Shown one piece after another: positions 19,064-29,459 of a stretch of DNA of 64,000 bases; positions within the stretch are counted from its first letter, which is position 1; every line of letters starts with the position of its first letter. Source of the DNA: Reyranella sp. (GTDB lineage: Bacteria > Pseudomonadota > Alphaproteobacteria > Reyranellales > Reyranellaceae); contig JAIEOV010000007.1 of the NCBI GenBank assembly GCA_019750135.1, positions 62,001 through 126,000 of the forward strand, written 5' to 3'. A program made the position numbers and the translations under genes. Under the pieces are notes generated by a model. That model was not told the origin of the DNA and searched no databases. It saw only the letters and a list, made by a program, of their open reading frames with translations.

Positions 19064-22000
19064 ATGAACTTCTCCGAACGCTTCATCCGCCGACCGGTCG
19101 CAACGTCGCTGCTGATGCTGGCCTTGCTGGTGTTCGGGGCCTCGGCCTACGTCCTTTTGCCGATCGCGGCCCTGCCCGATGTCGACTTTCCGACCATAAC
19201 CGTGACGGCGAACCTTCCCGGCGCCAGTCCCGATACCATGGCCACCACAGTCGCCACGCCGATGGAACTGCAATTCGCCGCCATTCCCGGGCTGGTGGCG
19301 ATGACATCGTGGAGCGGGCTGGGCTACAGCCAGATCTCGATGCAATTCGCATTGGGCCGCAACATCGACGGTGCGGCGACCGACGTGCAGACCGCCATCA
19401 ACGCGGCGGGCGGCCTGCTGCCCAAGGACCTGCCCAATCCGCCGACCTACAAGAAGGTCAACGCAGCCGACCAGCCGATCCTGATCTACTCCGTCCATTC
19501 CGACGACCTGCCGATCTACAAGGTTGACGACTTCGCCTTCAGCGTGCTGGCGCAGTCGATCGCCGCCATCCCTGGCGTTGCCCAGGTGAACGTTGCCGGC
19601 CAGCAGGACTTCGCCGTTCGCGTCCGCGCCAATCCCGCCGCGATGGCGTCACACGGGATCGGGATGGAGGACATGCGCAAGGCGATCGAGACCGCCACGA
19701 CCAACCAGGCCAAGGGCACGCTTGAGGGTCGCTTCCAGTCCTTCGTGCTCGACGCCAACGATCAGCTGTTCCAGGCCGAGGGTTACCGCGACATCATCGT
19801 GACCTTCCGCAACGGTGCCCCGGTTCGCGTCCGCGACGTCGCCGAGGTGGTCGACGGGGCGAGGCTGCCGCGCACGGGAGCGTGGGCCAACAACAAGAAG
19901 GCCGAGCTCCTGCTAGTCTACCGCCAGCCGGGCGGCAACACGACCGAGATCGTCGACCGCGTGCAGGCGGCCATGGCCGAGCTCGTCGCCGCGGCGCCGC
20001 CCGCCATCAAGGTCGACCTGGTGTCCGACCGCTCGGTGGCGATCGAGGCGTCGATTGCCGACGTGAAGTTCACGCTGGTCCTCACCATCGCCCTGGTGGT
20101 GATGGTCATCCTCCTCTTCCTGCGGCACTTCTGGGCGACCGTCATCCCGAGCGTCGCGGTGCCGCTGGCGCTGATCGCCACCTTCCCCGTCATGTATGCG
20201 CTCGGCTACAGCGTCAACATGCTCACCTTGATGGCGTTGACGATCGCCGTCGGCTTCGTGGTCGACGACGCCATCGTCATGATCGAGAACATCGTGCGCC
20301 ACATCGAGAAAGGCGAGACGCCGCTGCAGGCGGCCCTGAAGGGCTCGCGCGAGATCGGTTTCACCATCATTTCGATCACGTTCTCGCTGGTGGCCGTGTT
20401 CATCCCGCTGTTGCTGATGTCGGGCATGGTGGGCGTGCTGTTGCGCGAGTTCGCCGTCACCGTGACCGCCGCCATCGTCCTGTCGGCCCTCATATCGCTC
20501 ACGCTGACGCCGGTCATGTGCGCCCGCTTCCTGCACTATGCGCCGCCCACCGAGCGGAGCCGCATCGAGCAGATCTGCGAGGGCGCCTTCGATGCCGTGC
20601 AGCGCGGCTACGACCGTGGCCTGCGCCGGGTGCTCGACCATCAGCGGCTCACCCTGGCCGCGACCATCGCGCTGGCCGTCCTGTCCGGCTGGCTGTACGC
20701 GGTCATTCCCAAGGGCCTCTTTCCCCAGCAGGACACGGGCTTCGTCTTCGTCACGGTCGAAGGCCGGCAGGACATCTCCTACACCGCGATGGTGGAGCGG
20801 CAGGCTGAAGTGACCGCCGTGTTCCTGCGCGATCCGGCCGTGCAGAGTGTCATCGCCTTCGCCGGTACCGGACCGATCATATCGTCGGAGAACCTTGCGC
20901 GCCTGTTCGTGCAGCTCAAGGACTACTCGAAGCGCGACGTCTCCGCCCAGCAGTTCATCCAGCGCATCCGGCCGGAGGTCGCGAAGGTCGGCGACGTCAA
21001 CGTCTACCTCCAGGCAAGCCAGGACCTCACCTTTGGCGGCCGACTGAGCCGCACCCAGTACCAGTACACGTTGACGTCGATCGACAGCGCCGAGCTCAAT
21101 CGCTGGGCGCCGATCCTCGAGCAACGCATGCGCGGCCTGCCGATGCTGCAGGACAATGCGAGCGACCAGCAGATCGCCTCGCGTCATGTCACCCTCGAAG
21201 TCGACCGCGACATCGCTTCTCGCCTGGGCATATCGCTGTCGACGATCGACCAGACGCTCTACGACACGTTTGGCGAACGCCAGGTGGCGACGATCTACAG
21301 CGCGGCGACGCAATATAAGGTGCTGCTGGAATCGACCGATCACTTCGAAAAGGGACCGGACGCGCTCTCCCGCCTTTACGTTCCCGGCGCCAACGGCGTG
21401 CAGGTGCCGCTGAGCACGGTGGCGCGCTTCACCGACACGGTGGCCCCGCTCACCATCAACCATCAGGGCCAGTTCCCCTCCGTGACCCTGTCCTTCAACC
21501 TCGCGCCCGGGGCGGCGCTCAGCGATGCGGTCGCCGCCGTCCACCGCCTGCGCGAGGAGCTCAACGTCCCGTCGACGGTCCAGGGATCGTTCCAGGGGAT
21601 CGCGCAGATCTTCGAGAAGTCGCTGAAGTCGACACCGATCCTGATCCTCGCCGCGCTCTTCGCCGTTTACGTCGTGCTGGGGATGCTCTACGAGAGCTAC
21701 ATCCATCCCATCACCATACTCTCGACCTTGCCGTCGGCCGGTGTCGGTGCGCTGCTGGCGTTGATGCTGTTCGGCTACAATCTCAGCATCATCGCGCTGA
21801 TTGGCATCATCCTGCTGATCGGCATCGTCAAGAAGAACGCCATCATGATGATCGACTTCGCGCTCAAGGCCGAGCGCGAGCAGGGCATGAGCCCGCGCGA
21901 ATCGATCCACCAGGCCTGCCTGATGCGTTTCCGCCCGATCATGATGACCACCTTCGCCGCCCTGGGCGGCGGACTGCCGCTGGCGCTGGGCCACGGTGTC

Positions 22001-22162
22001 GGCTCGGAACTTCGCCATCCTCTCGGCGTATCGATCGTCGGTGGCCTGCTGGTCTCGCAGTTTCTCACGCTCTACACGACGCCGGTGATCTATCTCTATC
22101 TTGGCCGCCTCTCGCAGTGGCTGATGCAACGCAGGCAGCGCACGATCGCAATCAACCAGTAA
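19064..22162 (+). CDS. RND multidrug efflux pump (MdtB/AcrB family), first pair
   Basis: 1032-residue inner-membrane proton/drug antiporter. It has the normal RND layout: TM1 with the MNFSERFIRRPVATSLL start, a large periplasmic loop (about 30-330), TM2-6, a central loop, TM7, a second periplasmic loop (about 560-860) and TM8-12. TM4 carries VGFVVDDAIVMIENI with the proton-relay Asp pair. Motif AELVAAAPPAIKVDLVSDRS and the ending GIVKKNAIMMIDFAL are typical of the MdtB/MdtC branch. The open frame begins at 18776, but the ATG at 19064 is the conserved start. Translated with the adaptor upstream. Substrates cannot be told from sequence. Confidence 0.93.
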   Translation: MNFSERFIRRPVATSLLMLALLVFGASAYVLLPIAALPDVDFPTITVTANLPGASPDTMATTVATPMELQFAAIPGLVAMTSWSGLGYSQISMQFALGRNIDGAATDVQTAINAAGGLLPKDLPNPPTYKKVNAADQPILIYSVHSDDLPIYKVDDFAFSVLAQSIAAIPGVAQVNVAGQQDFAVRVRANPAAMASHGIGMEDMRKAIETATTNQAKGTLEGRFQSFVLDANDQLFQAEGYRDIIVTFRNGAPVRVRDVAEVVDGARLPRTGAWANNKKAELLLVYRQPGGNTTEIVDRVQAAMAELVAAAPPAIKVDLVSDRSVAIEASIADVKFTLVLTIALVVMVILLFLRHFWATVIPSVAVPLALIATFPVMYALGYSVNMLTLMALTIAVGFVVDDAIVMIENIVRHIEKGETPLQAALKGSREIGFTIISITFSLVAVFIPLLLMSGMVGVLLREFAVTVTAAIVLSALISLTLTPVMCARFLHYAPPTERSRIEQICEGAFDAVQRGYDRGLRRVLDHQRLTLAATIALAVLSGWLYAVIPKGLFPQQDTGFVFVTVEGRQDISYTAMVERQAEVTAVFLRDPAVQSVIAFAGTGPIISSENLARLFVQLKDYSKRDVSAQQFIQRIRPEVAKVGDVNVYLQASQDLTFGGRLSRTQYQYTLTSIDSAELNRWAPILEQRMRGLPMLQDNASDQQIASRHVTLEVDRDIASRLGISLSTIDQTLYDTFGERQVATIYSAATQYKVLLESTDHFEKGPDALSRLYVPGANGVQVPLSTVARFTDTVAPLTINHQGQFPSVTLSFNLAPGAALSDAVAAVHRLREELNVPSTVQGSFQGIAQIFEKSLKSTPILILAALFAVYVVLGMLYESYIHPITILSTLPSAGVGALLALMLFGYNLSIIALIGIILLIGIVKKNAIMMIDFALKAEREQGMSPRESIHQACLMRFRPIMMTTFAALGGGLPLALGHGVGSELRHPLGVSIVGGLLVSQFLTLYTTPVIYLYLGRLSQWLMQRRQRTIAINQ

Positions 22163-22353
22163 GCAGCGTGTAAGCGAAGCCGCGCAACGATGCCGATCTG
22201 CAGCAGGCGTGACGCGCTCACGAAATGGTGCGCCATCGTCTGCGGCAATTCGGCATCCTGCGGGGCACGGCTGGCGGTTCGCTCCGTATGGCCATGTAGT
22301 CGCCACAAAAGCGGATGCACTTGGGTGGTATCCGTCGATGGAGCTTGCCGCGT

Positions 22354-23499
22354 ATGTTCAAAGGCACGTTGTCCAAGGTTGGAGCGGTCGGCCTGATGGC
22401 TGGCCTTGTCGTCGCCGGCTGGTTCATCATCTCTGACATGGGGCGCGACAGGGCGCGGGCCGCGGCGTCATCGCAAGTGCCGCCTGTTCCCGTCGTCACC
22501 GACATCGCCAACACCAAGGACATGCCGGTAATGGTGCGCGGCATCGGCACCGTCCAGGCCTACGAGACAGTCGCTGTGAAGACTCGCGTCGACGGCCAGA
22601 TCGTCAAGGTCGCCTTCACCGAAGGACAATACGTCAAAGCTGGTGACCTTCTGTTCGAGATCGACCGCGCCCCGTTCCAGGCCGCTCTCGATCATGCCAA
22701 CGCCGCCAAGCAGCGCGACGAGGCCCAGCTTGCCGGCGCCAGGCAAGATCTCGAACGGTACGGCAAGCTGCTCGGCCCAGGGTTCCAGTCGCGCCAGAGC
22801 TTCGACCAGCAGCAGGCCACCGTCGCCGCACTGACAGCAACCGTCGCGCTCGACCAGGCGACCATCGATACTGCCAAGGTCAATCTCGGCTACACCGAGA
22901 TCCGCGCGCCGATCGCCGGCCGCACCGGACAGCGCCTGGTCGACAACGGCAACGTGCTGCAGGCGAACCAGCCGGTGCCGTTGGTCAACATCACCCGGAT
23001 CAAGCCGATCTTCGTGAACTTCACCGTGCCCCAGGACGTCTCGGACGCCGTCCGGCGTGCGCAGGCTGCAGCGCCGCTGGCGGTCATGGCGTTTGCCGCA
23101 GACGACAAGACGGAGCTGTCGCGGGGGAAGGTCACCCTGATCGACAATCAGATCGACGCCGCGACGGGAACGTTGCGCCTCAAGGCCACCTTCGAGAATG
23201 CCGACGAGCGGCTGTGGCCCGGCGAGTTCGTCAACGTGCGGCTGGTGACCGACATGCGTGTCGGCGCCGTCATCGTTCCTGAGCGCGCGATCATGCAGGG
23301 ACCGCAAGGCTACTACGCCTACACGGTGAACCCGGACAACACCGTGCAACGACACCCGGTCGAGGTCGCCGGCATGCAGGATGGCCTCGCCGTCGTCGCC
23401 CAAGGCATTGCCAAGGGCGACAAGGTCGTGGTCGACGGTCAATACCGGCTCTCCGAGGGGTCCCGGGTCAAGATCGACGTCCCAGGCAAGGCCGGCTGA
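22354..23499 (+). CDS. RND efflux periplasmic adaptor (MdtA-like), second pair
   Basis: 381 residues, paralogue of the adaptor at 17922 (shared IKPIFVNFTVPQDV, GTLRLKATFEN and GEFVNVRL). It has an N-terminal anchor (KVGAVGLMAGLVVAGWFII), two lipoyl halves (KTRVDGQIVKVAFTEGQ and TEIRAPIAGRTGQRLVD) and a helical hairpin. The ATG at 22354 follows GGAG and starts a short positively charged N-region. An earlier in-frame ATG at 22315 adds 13 unlikely residues. About 190 bases separate it from the first pump, so it may have its own promoter. The pump gene follows after 12 bases. Confidence 0.9.
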   Translation: MFKGTLSKVGAVGLMAGLVVAGWFIISDMGRDRARAAASSQVPPVPVVTDIANTKDMPVMVRGIGTVQAYETVAVKTRVDGQIVKVAFTEGQYVKAGDLLFEIDRAPFQAALDHANAAKQRDEAQLAGARQDLERYGKLLGPGFQSRQSFDQQQATVAALTATVALDQATIDTAKVNLGYTEIRAPIAGRTGQRLVDNGNVLQANQPVPLVNITRIKPIFVNFTVPQDVSDAVRRAQAAAPLAVMAFAADDKTELSRGKVTLIDNQIDAATGTLRLKATFENADERLWPGEFVNVRLVTDMRVGAVIVPERAIMQGPQGYYAYTVNPDNTVQRHPVEVAGMQDGLAVVAQGIAKGDKVVVDGQYRLSEGSRVKIDVPGKAG

Positions 23500-23511
23500 C
23501 CGGCGCCAGTC

Positions 23512-26500
23512 ATGAACATCTCAGAGACCTACATCCGCCGGCCGATCGCCACCTCCCTGATGATGCTGGGACTGCTGGTATTCGGTGCCACGACCTACAA
23601 CCTGCTGCCCGTGGCGGCGCTGCCCAACGTCGACTTCCCGACCATCACCGTGTCGGCGACCCTGCCCGGCGCCAGCCCGGAGACCATGGCCTCCTCGGTC
23701 GCCACGCCGCTCGAACAGCAGTTCGCCGCCATCCCGGGCCTCGCCTCGATGAACTCGACCAGCGGCCTCGGCACCACAGCGATCACCCTCCAGTTCGATC
23801 TCGGCCGCAGCATCGACGGCGCCGCGACCGACGTGCAGACCGCGATCAATGCGGCAAGCGGCCTTCTGCCCAAGGATCTGCCCAACCCGCCGACCTACCG
23901 CAAGGTCAACCCGGCCGACCGCGCCATCCTGATCTATGCAGTCTCCTCCGATGCGCTGCCGATCTACAAGGTCGACGACTACGCCTACACCATCCTGGCG
24001 CAGAAGATCTCGGCGGTGGCCGGCGTCTCGCAGGTGCTGGTCGCCGGCCAGCAGGACTTCGCGGTGCGCGTCCAGGCCAATCCGGCGGCGCTCGCCGCCC
24101 ACGGCATCAGCCTCGAGGAGGTGCGCAACTCCGTCTCCAGTGCCACCGTCAACCAGGCCAAGGGCAATATCGAGAACGAGCACCGGTCGATCACCCTCGA
24201 CACTAACGACCAGCTCTTCCATGCGCCGGGCTATCGCAACATCATCGTCGCCTACCGCAACGGCGCGCCGGTCAAGCTGCAGGACGTGGCCAACGTCGTC
24301 GACGCCACCAAGTCGCCGCGCTCCGGTGCCTGGTTCGACGGCAAGCGCAGCGAGCTGCTTCTGATCTTCCGCCAGCCCGGCGCCAACACCGTCGAGGTCG
24401 TCGACCAGATCAAGGAGATGATGCCGCGCCTGCTCGCCTCGGTGCCGCCGACGGTGCGCGTCGATCTTGTGTCGGACCGCTCGCAGTCGATCCGCGATTC
24501 GGTGGTCGACGTCGAGTTCACCCTGGTGCTGACGGTCGGCCTGGTGGTGATGGTGATCTTCATTTTCCTGCGCCACCTGTGGGCCACCATCATCCCGTCG
24601 ATCACGGTGCCGTTGTCGCTCGTGGGCACGTTCGGCGTCATGTACGTGCTGGGCTACAGCATCGACAATCTCAGTCTCATGGCCCTCACCATCGCGGTGG
24701 GCTTCGTCGTCGACGATGCGATCGTCATGATCGAGAACATCGTGCGCTACATCGAGGAAGGCGAGCGGCCGTTCGATGCGGCCTTGAAGGGCGCGGGTCA
24801 GATCGGCTTCACGATCGTGTCGATCACCTTCTCGCTGATCGCCGTGTTCATCCCGCTGCTGTTCATGGGCGGCATCGTCGGGCGCCTGTTCCGCGAGTTC
24901 GCCGTCACCGTCACCGTGGCCGTGATCATGTCGGCCTTCGTCTCGCTCACCCTCACGCCGGTCATGTGCGCGCGCTTCCTCAAGCGGCAGGGGAGCGCGG
25001 AGTCCGGCCACAAGCGCGGCCGGCTCGACCAGATGTGCGAGGACGCGTTCGAGGCCTCGGTGCGCTTCTATGACCGCGGCCTGCAATGGGTTCTGCGCTA
25101 CCAGTTCATCACCCTGCTGTCGACGATCGTGCTGATCTTCGTCACCGGATATCTCTACGTAGTCATCCCCAAGGGTTTCTTCCCCGAGCAGGATACCGGC
25201 TTCATCTTCGCCCAGGCCGAGGCCCGGCAGGACATCTCCTTCGCCGGCATGGCCGCTCTTCAGAACAGGCTCTCGGCGATCATCCAGAAGGACCCGGGCG
25301 TGTCGGGCGTCGTGGGATTCGTCGGCTCGACCGGCGGCAATTCGTCCGAGAACACGGCGCGCATGTTCATCCAGCTGAAGCCGTTCGGCGATCGTACGGC
25401 CTCGGCCCAGCAGATCATCCAGCGCTTGCGTCCCCAGGTGGCCGAGGTGCCCGGCGTGAAGTTCTTCATGCAGGCCGGGCAGGACATCAATGTCGGCGGC
25501 CGGCTCAGCAAGACCGAGTTCCAGTACACGCTCACCTCGACCGACAGCGAGGAGCTGAACCACTGGGCGCCGATCATCGAGCAGGCCATGGCCAAGCTGC
25601 CCGAGCTGCAGGACGTGACCTCGGACCAGCAGGTCGCCTCGCCGCATCTGTCCATCGACATCGATCGCGACAGCGCCTCGCGGCTCGGCCTGTCGCTCGC
25701 CCAGATCGATCAGACGCTGTACGACGCCTTCGGCCAGCGCCAAGTGGCGACGATCTACGCGTCGGCCACGCAGTACAAGGTCGTGCTGGAAGTGCTGCCG
25801 TCCTTCCAGTCCGACCCGTCGGCGTTGTCGCGCATCTACGTCACCGGCGCAAATGGCGCGCAGGTGCCGATCAGCACGGTGGCGAAGTTCAGCAACAAGA
25901 TCGCGCCCCTCACCATCAACCACCAGGGCCAGTTCCCGGCGGTCACCATATCGTTCAACCTGACGCCCGGCGTCGCCCTCGGCGAGGCGGTGCAGCGCAT
26001 CCAGCAGGTCCAGGCCGCCCTCAAGACACCGGTCACGCTCGATGGCTCCTTCCAAGGCACGGCCCAGGCCTTCCAGTCGTCGCTCAGCTCGACACCGCTG
26101 CTGATCGCCGCCGCCATCCTCGCCGTCTACATCGTGCTGGGCATGCTGTACGAATCGTACGTCCATCCCATCACGATCCTGTCCGCCCTGCCCTCGGCCG
26201 GCGTCGGAGCGCTCCTGATGCTGATGCTCTTCCACTACGATCTCAGCGTCATCGCCCTGATCGGCATCATCCTGCTGATCGGCATCGTCAAGAAGAACGC
26301 CATCATGATGATCGACTTCGCCCTCGAGGCCGAGCGTGTCCAGGGCAAGAGCCCGATGGAGGCGATCCACGAGGCCTGCCTGCTGCGCTTCCGCCCGATC
26401 ATAATGACCACCTTCGCCGCGATCGGCGGCGGCCTGCCCTTGGCGATCGGCCAGGGTGCGGGCTCCGAGCTGCGCCGGCCGCTCGGCATCGCGATCGTCG

Positions 26501-26676
26501 GCGGCCTGCTCGTGTCGCAGTGGCTGACGCTCTACACCACGCCGGTCATCTACCTCTATCTCGATCGCTTCCAGCACTGGCTCGCCGGCAAGCGCCGCCG
26601 GCCGACCGGCCAGGTGCCGGCGGCGGTGCCGCATGTATCGCCGGCTGCTGAGCCCGGCACGCACGCCGCCGACTGA
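23512..26676 (+). CDS. RND multidrug efflux pump (MdtB/MdtC family), second pair
   Basis: 1054-residue RND pump, closely related to the one at 19064 along its whole length (same start pattern MNISETYIRRPIATSLMML, same VGFVVDDAIVMIENIV proton-relay motif, same GIVKKNAIMMIDFAL). It has twelve predicted membrane segments, two large periplasmic loops and a longer polar C-terminal tail (KRRRPTGQVPAAVPHVS). The two pairs probably arose by duplication. In E. coli MdtB and MdtC form a mixed trimer with one MdtA. Here each pump keeps its own adaptor, so either two homotrimeric systems or mixed assemblies are possible. Confidence 0.93.
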   Translation: MNISETYIRRPIATSLMMLGLLVFGATTYNLLPVAALPNVDFPTITVSATLPGASPETMASSVATPLEQQFAAIPGLASMNSTSGLGTTAITLQFDLGRSIDGAATDVQTAINAASGLLPKDLPNPPTYRKVNPADRAILIYAVSSDALPIYKVDDYAYTILAQKISAVAGVSQVLVAGQQDFAVRVQANPAALAAHGISLEEVRNSVSSATVNQAKGNIENEHRSITLDTNDQLFHAPGYRNIIVAYRNGAPVKLQDVANVVDATKSPRSGAWFDGKRSELLLIFRQPGANTVEVVDQIKEMMPRLLASVPPTVRVDLVSDRSQSIRDSVVDVEFTLVLTVGLVVMVIFIFLRHLWATIIPSITVPLSLVGTFGVMYVLGYSIDNLSLMALTIAVGFVVDDAIVMIENIVRYIEEGERPFDAALKGAGQIGFTIVSITFSLIAVFIPLLFMGGIVGRLFREFAVTVTVAVIMSAFVSLTLTPVMCARFLKRQGSAESGHKRGRLDQMCEDAFEASVRFYDRGLQWVLRYQFITLLSTIVLIFVTGYLYVVIPKGFFPEQDTGFIFAQAEARQDISFAGMAALQNRLSAIIQKDPGVSGVVGFVGSTGGNSSENTARMFIQLKPFGDRTASAQQIIQRLRPQVAEVPGVKFFMQAGQDINVGGRLSKTEFQYTLTSTDSEELNHWAPIIEQAMAKLPELQDVTSDQQVASPHLSIDIDRDSASRLGLSLAQIDQTLYDAFGQRQVATIYASATQYKVVLEVLPSFQSDPSALSRIYVTGANGAQVPISTVAKFSNKIAPLTINHQGQFPAVTISFNLTPGVALGEAVQRIQQVQAALKTPVTLDGSFQGTAQAFQSSLSSTPLLIAAAILAVYIVLGMLYESYVHPITILSALPSAGVGALLMLMLFHYDLSVIALIGIILLIGIVKKNAIMMIDFALEAERVQGKSPMEAIHEACLLRFRPIIMTTFAAIGGGLPLAIGQGAGSELRRPLGIAIVGGLLVSQWLTLYTTPVIYLYLDRFQHWLAGKRRRPTGQVPAAVPHVSPAAEPGTHAAD

Positions 26677-26681
26677 GCGCC

Positions 26682-26939
26682 ATGCCCAGCCGTCACGAGG
26701 AAGACGAATATCTCGAACAGGACGAAGCCGAGCGCGACGACGCAGGGCGCCGCAACAGCCTGATCGCGCTCGCCGTGCTGGCGGTGCTGGTCGTTGGCGG
26801 CCTCGTGCTGGTAAGCAGGCTCTCGGCAGTGTCGGCTCTTCAGGATTGCCTGATGAGCCGCGCCACCAATTGTGCGCCTGTTACTCCGCCGCCTTCGGCT
26901 GCGCCCGCGGCTCCGAACGGCGCTTCCACCACTCGCTGA
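26682..26939 (+). CDS. Small single-span membrane protein at the end of the RND operon
   Basis: 85 residues: a very acidic N-terminus (EEDEYLEQDEAERDDAGRR), one membrane helix (about 26-47, LIALAVLAVLVVGGLVLVSRL), then LQDCLMSRATNCAP and a Pro/Ala-rich tail. The D-C-L-M-S...N-C-A-P pattern recurs, to my knowledge, in short alphaproteobacterial hypothetical proteins. The start lies five bases after the pump stop, so it is coupled to the efflux operon. Its last 59 bases overlap the 3' end of convergent livM. Function unknown; an accessory subunit of the pump is conceivable. Confidence 0.65.
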   Translation: MPSRHEEDEYLEQDEAERDDAGRRNSLIALAVLAVLVVGGLVLVSRLSAVSALQDCLMSRATNCAPVTPPPSAAPAAPNGASTTR

Positions 26940-27843
26940 ACTCGCCGACGACGCCCTTGCGGAAGGCCATGACGATCACGACAAAGATCAGGCCCTGGAT
27001 CACCAGCACGAACTCGCCGGTCGCGGCGAGGTAGTTCTGCATGGTGATGATGATGAAGGCGCCGATCACCGGGCCGATGATGGTGCCGAGCCCGCCGACC
27101 AGGGCCATCAGCACGACCTCGCCCGACATGGCGGCACTGACGTCGGTCAGGGTGGCGAACTGCAGCACCAGCGCCTTGGTGGCGCCGGCCAGGCCCGCCA
27201 GGGCCGCCGACAGCACGAAGGCCAGCAACTTGTAACGGTCGGCCTCGTAGCCCAGGGACAGGGCGCGCTGCTCGTTGTCGCGGATCGCCTTCAGCACCTG
27301 GCCGAACGGCGAATGGATGAAGCGGTAGATGGCGCCGTAGCCGAACAGGAAGATCGCCAGCACGACGTAATAGAGGACCCGGTCGTCCTTGGTCGGGATC
27401 AGGCCGCCCAGCAGCGGCTTGCGCACGATGCCCTGCAGGCCGTCCTCGCCGTGGGTGAACGGCGCCTGGATGCAGAAGAAGTAGACCATCTGCGCGAAGG
27501 CGAGCGTGATCATGGCGAAGTAGATGCCCTGGCGGCGGATCGCCAGCGCGCCGGTGATCAGGCCCAGCAGGGCCGCGCCGCCGACTCCGGCCAGCAGGCC
27601 GAGTTCGGGCGGCATGTCCCAGGCCTTCACGACATGGCCGTAGAAGTAGCCCGCCATGCCGAAGAACATGGCGTGGCCGAAGCTCATCAGGCCGGCATAG
27701 CCCAGCAGCAGGTTGAAGGCGCAGGCGAACAGCGCGAAGCACAGCGCCGTCATCAGGAACACCGGATAGGCGAACCAGGGAGCCGCCAGCGCCAATACCG
27801 CGATGGCGGCGGCGACGATCATGCGTTGGTTGGGCGTCATCAT
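26881..27843 (-). CDS. livM: Branched-chain amino-acid ABC permease LivM
   Basis: 320-residue inner-membrane permease with about nine or ten hydrophobic segments. The family loop EAA-like region is ALVGGLGTIIGPVIGAFIIITMQNYL, with GYAGLMSFGHAMFFGMAGY near the N-terminus and HSPFGQVLKAIRDNEQRALSLGYEADRYKLLAFVLSA (contacts the ATPases). It ends with a cytoplasmic tail rich in Lys/Arg. Last gene of the livG-livF-livH-livM operon, ten bases after livH. Its 3' end overlaps the convergent small-protein gene. Pairs with LivH to form the translocation pore for branched-chain or other hydrophobic amino acids or amides. Confidence 0.92.
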   Translation of the reverse strand: MMTPNQRMIVAAAIAVLALAAPWFAYPVFLMTALCFALFACAFNLLLGYAGLMSFGHAMFFGMAGYFYGHVVKAWDMPPELGLLAGVGGAALLGLITGALAIRRQGIYFAMITLAFAQMVYFFCIQAPFTHGEDGLQGIVRKPLLGGLIPTKDDRVLYYVVLAIFLFGYGAIYRFIHSPFGQVLKAIRDNEQRALSLGYEADRYKLLAFVLSAALAGLAGATKALVLQFATLTDVSAAMSGEVVLMALVGGLGTIIGPVIGAFIIITMQNYLAATGEFVLVIQGLIFVVIVMAFRKGVVGEFSEWWKRRSEPRAQPKAAE

Positions 27844-27853
27844 TTCGCCCCCA

Positions 27854-28735
27854 TCACTTGGTCTGGCCGAACAGGCCGGCCGGCTTGATCAGCAGCACCA
27901 GCGCCATGACCACGAAGATCACGGTGTTGGAGGCCGGCGGATAGAACACCTTGGTCAGGCCTTCGATCAGGCCGAGACCAAAGCCGGTGACGATCGAGCC
28001 CATGATCGAGCCCATGCCGCCGATCACGACGACGGCGAACACGACCAGCACCAGGTTGGTGCCCATCAGGGCCGAGACCTGCTGGATGGGCGCTGCCAGC
28101 ACGCCGGCCAATGCCGCAAGGCCGACGCCCAGGCCGTAGGTCAGCGTGATCAGGCGCGGCACGTTGATGCCGAAGGCGCGCACCAGGGTCGGATTCTCGG
28201 TCGCAGCGCGGAGATAGGCGCCGAGCTTGGTGCGCTCGATGCCGTACCAGGTGGCGAGGCAGATCACGAGCGCGGCCACCACGACGAAAGCGCGATAGGT
28301 CGGCATGAACATGAAGCCGAGATTGTAGCCGCCCGGAATCGGGTTGGGATAAGGTGCGCCCGAGGAGCCCCATTTCCACTGGAACATGCCCTCGATCACC
28401 AGGGCGAGGCCGAAGGTCAGCAGGAAGCCGTAGAGATGGTCGAGATGGTAGATGCGCTTCAGCAGCAATCGTTCGAGCACGACGCCGAACAGGCCGACGA
28501 TGATCGGCGCCAGCACCAGCGAGAACCAGAACGGGATGTCGAGGATGCCGAGCAGCAGCCAGGCGGCGAAGGCGCCCATCATGTACTGCGCGCCGTGCGT
28601 GAAGTTGATCACGTTCAGCATGCCGAAGATCACGGCCAGGCCGAGGCTCAGCATGGCGTAGAAGGCGCCGTTGATCAGGCCCAGCAGGAGCTGGCCGAAC
28701 AGGGCCTGGGGTGGGATTCCGATGAGCTCGAACAT
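27854..28735 (-). CDS. livH: Branched-chain amino-acid ABC permease LivH
   Basis: 293-residue permease with about eight membrane helices. Typical LivH features are present: QLLLGLINGAFYAMLSLGLAVIFGMLNVINFTHGAQYM at the N-terminus (seen as two consecutive motifs), YGIERTKLGAYLRAATENPTLVRAFGIN and VVIGGMGSIMGSIVTGFGLGLIEGL. It forms the heterodimeric membrane channel with LivM. Four bases separate it from the livF stop. No internal irregularity. Confidence 0.92.
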   Translation of the reverse strand: MFELIGIPPQALFGQLLLGLINGAFYAMLSLGLAVIFGMLNVINFTHGAQYMMGAFAAWLLLGILDIPFWFSLVLAPIIVGLFGVVLERLLLKRIYHLDHLYGFLLTFGLALVIEGMFQWKWGSSGAPYPNPIPGGYNLGFMFMPTYRAFVVVAALVICLATWYGIERTKLGAYLRAATENPTLVRAFGINVPRLITLTYGLGVGLAALAGVLAAPIQQVSALMGTNLVLVVFAVVVIGGMGSIMGSIVTGFGLGLIEGLTKVFYPPASNTVIFVVMALVLLIKPAGLFGQTK

Positions 28736-28739
28736 GGCG

Positions 28740-29451
<712 letters not shown>

Positions 29452-29459
<8 letters not shown>

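Noticed and set aside
19913..26664. Two very long minus-strand open frames opposite the RND pumps
   Set aside because: Shadows of conserved pump genes; composition dominated by Arg/Asp/His, with no motifs.
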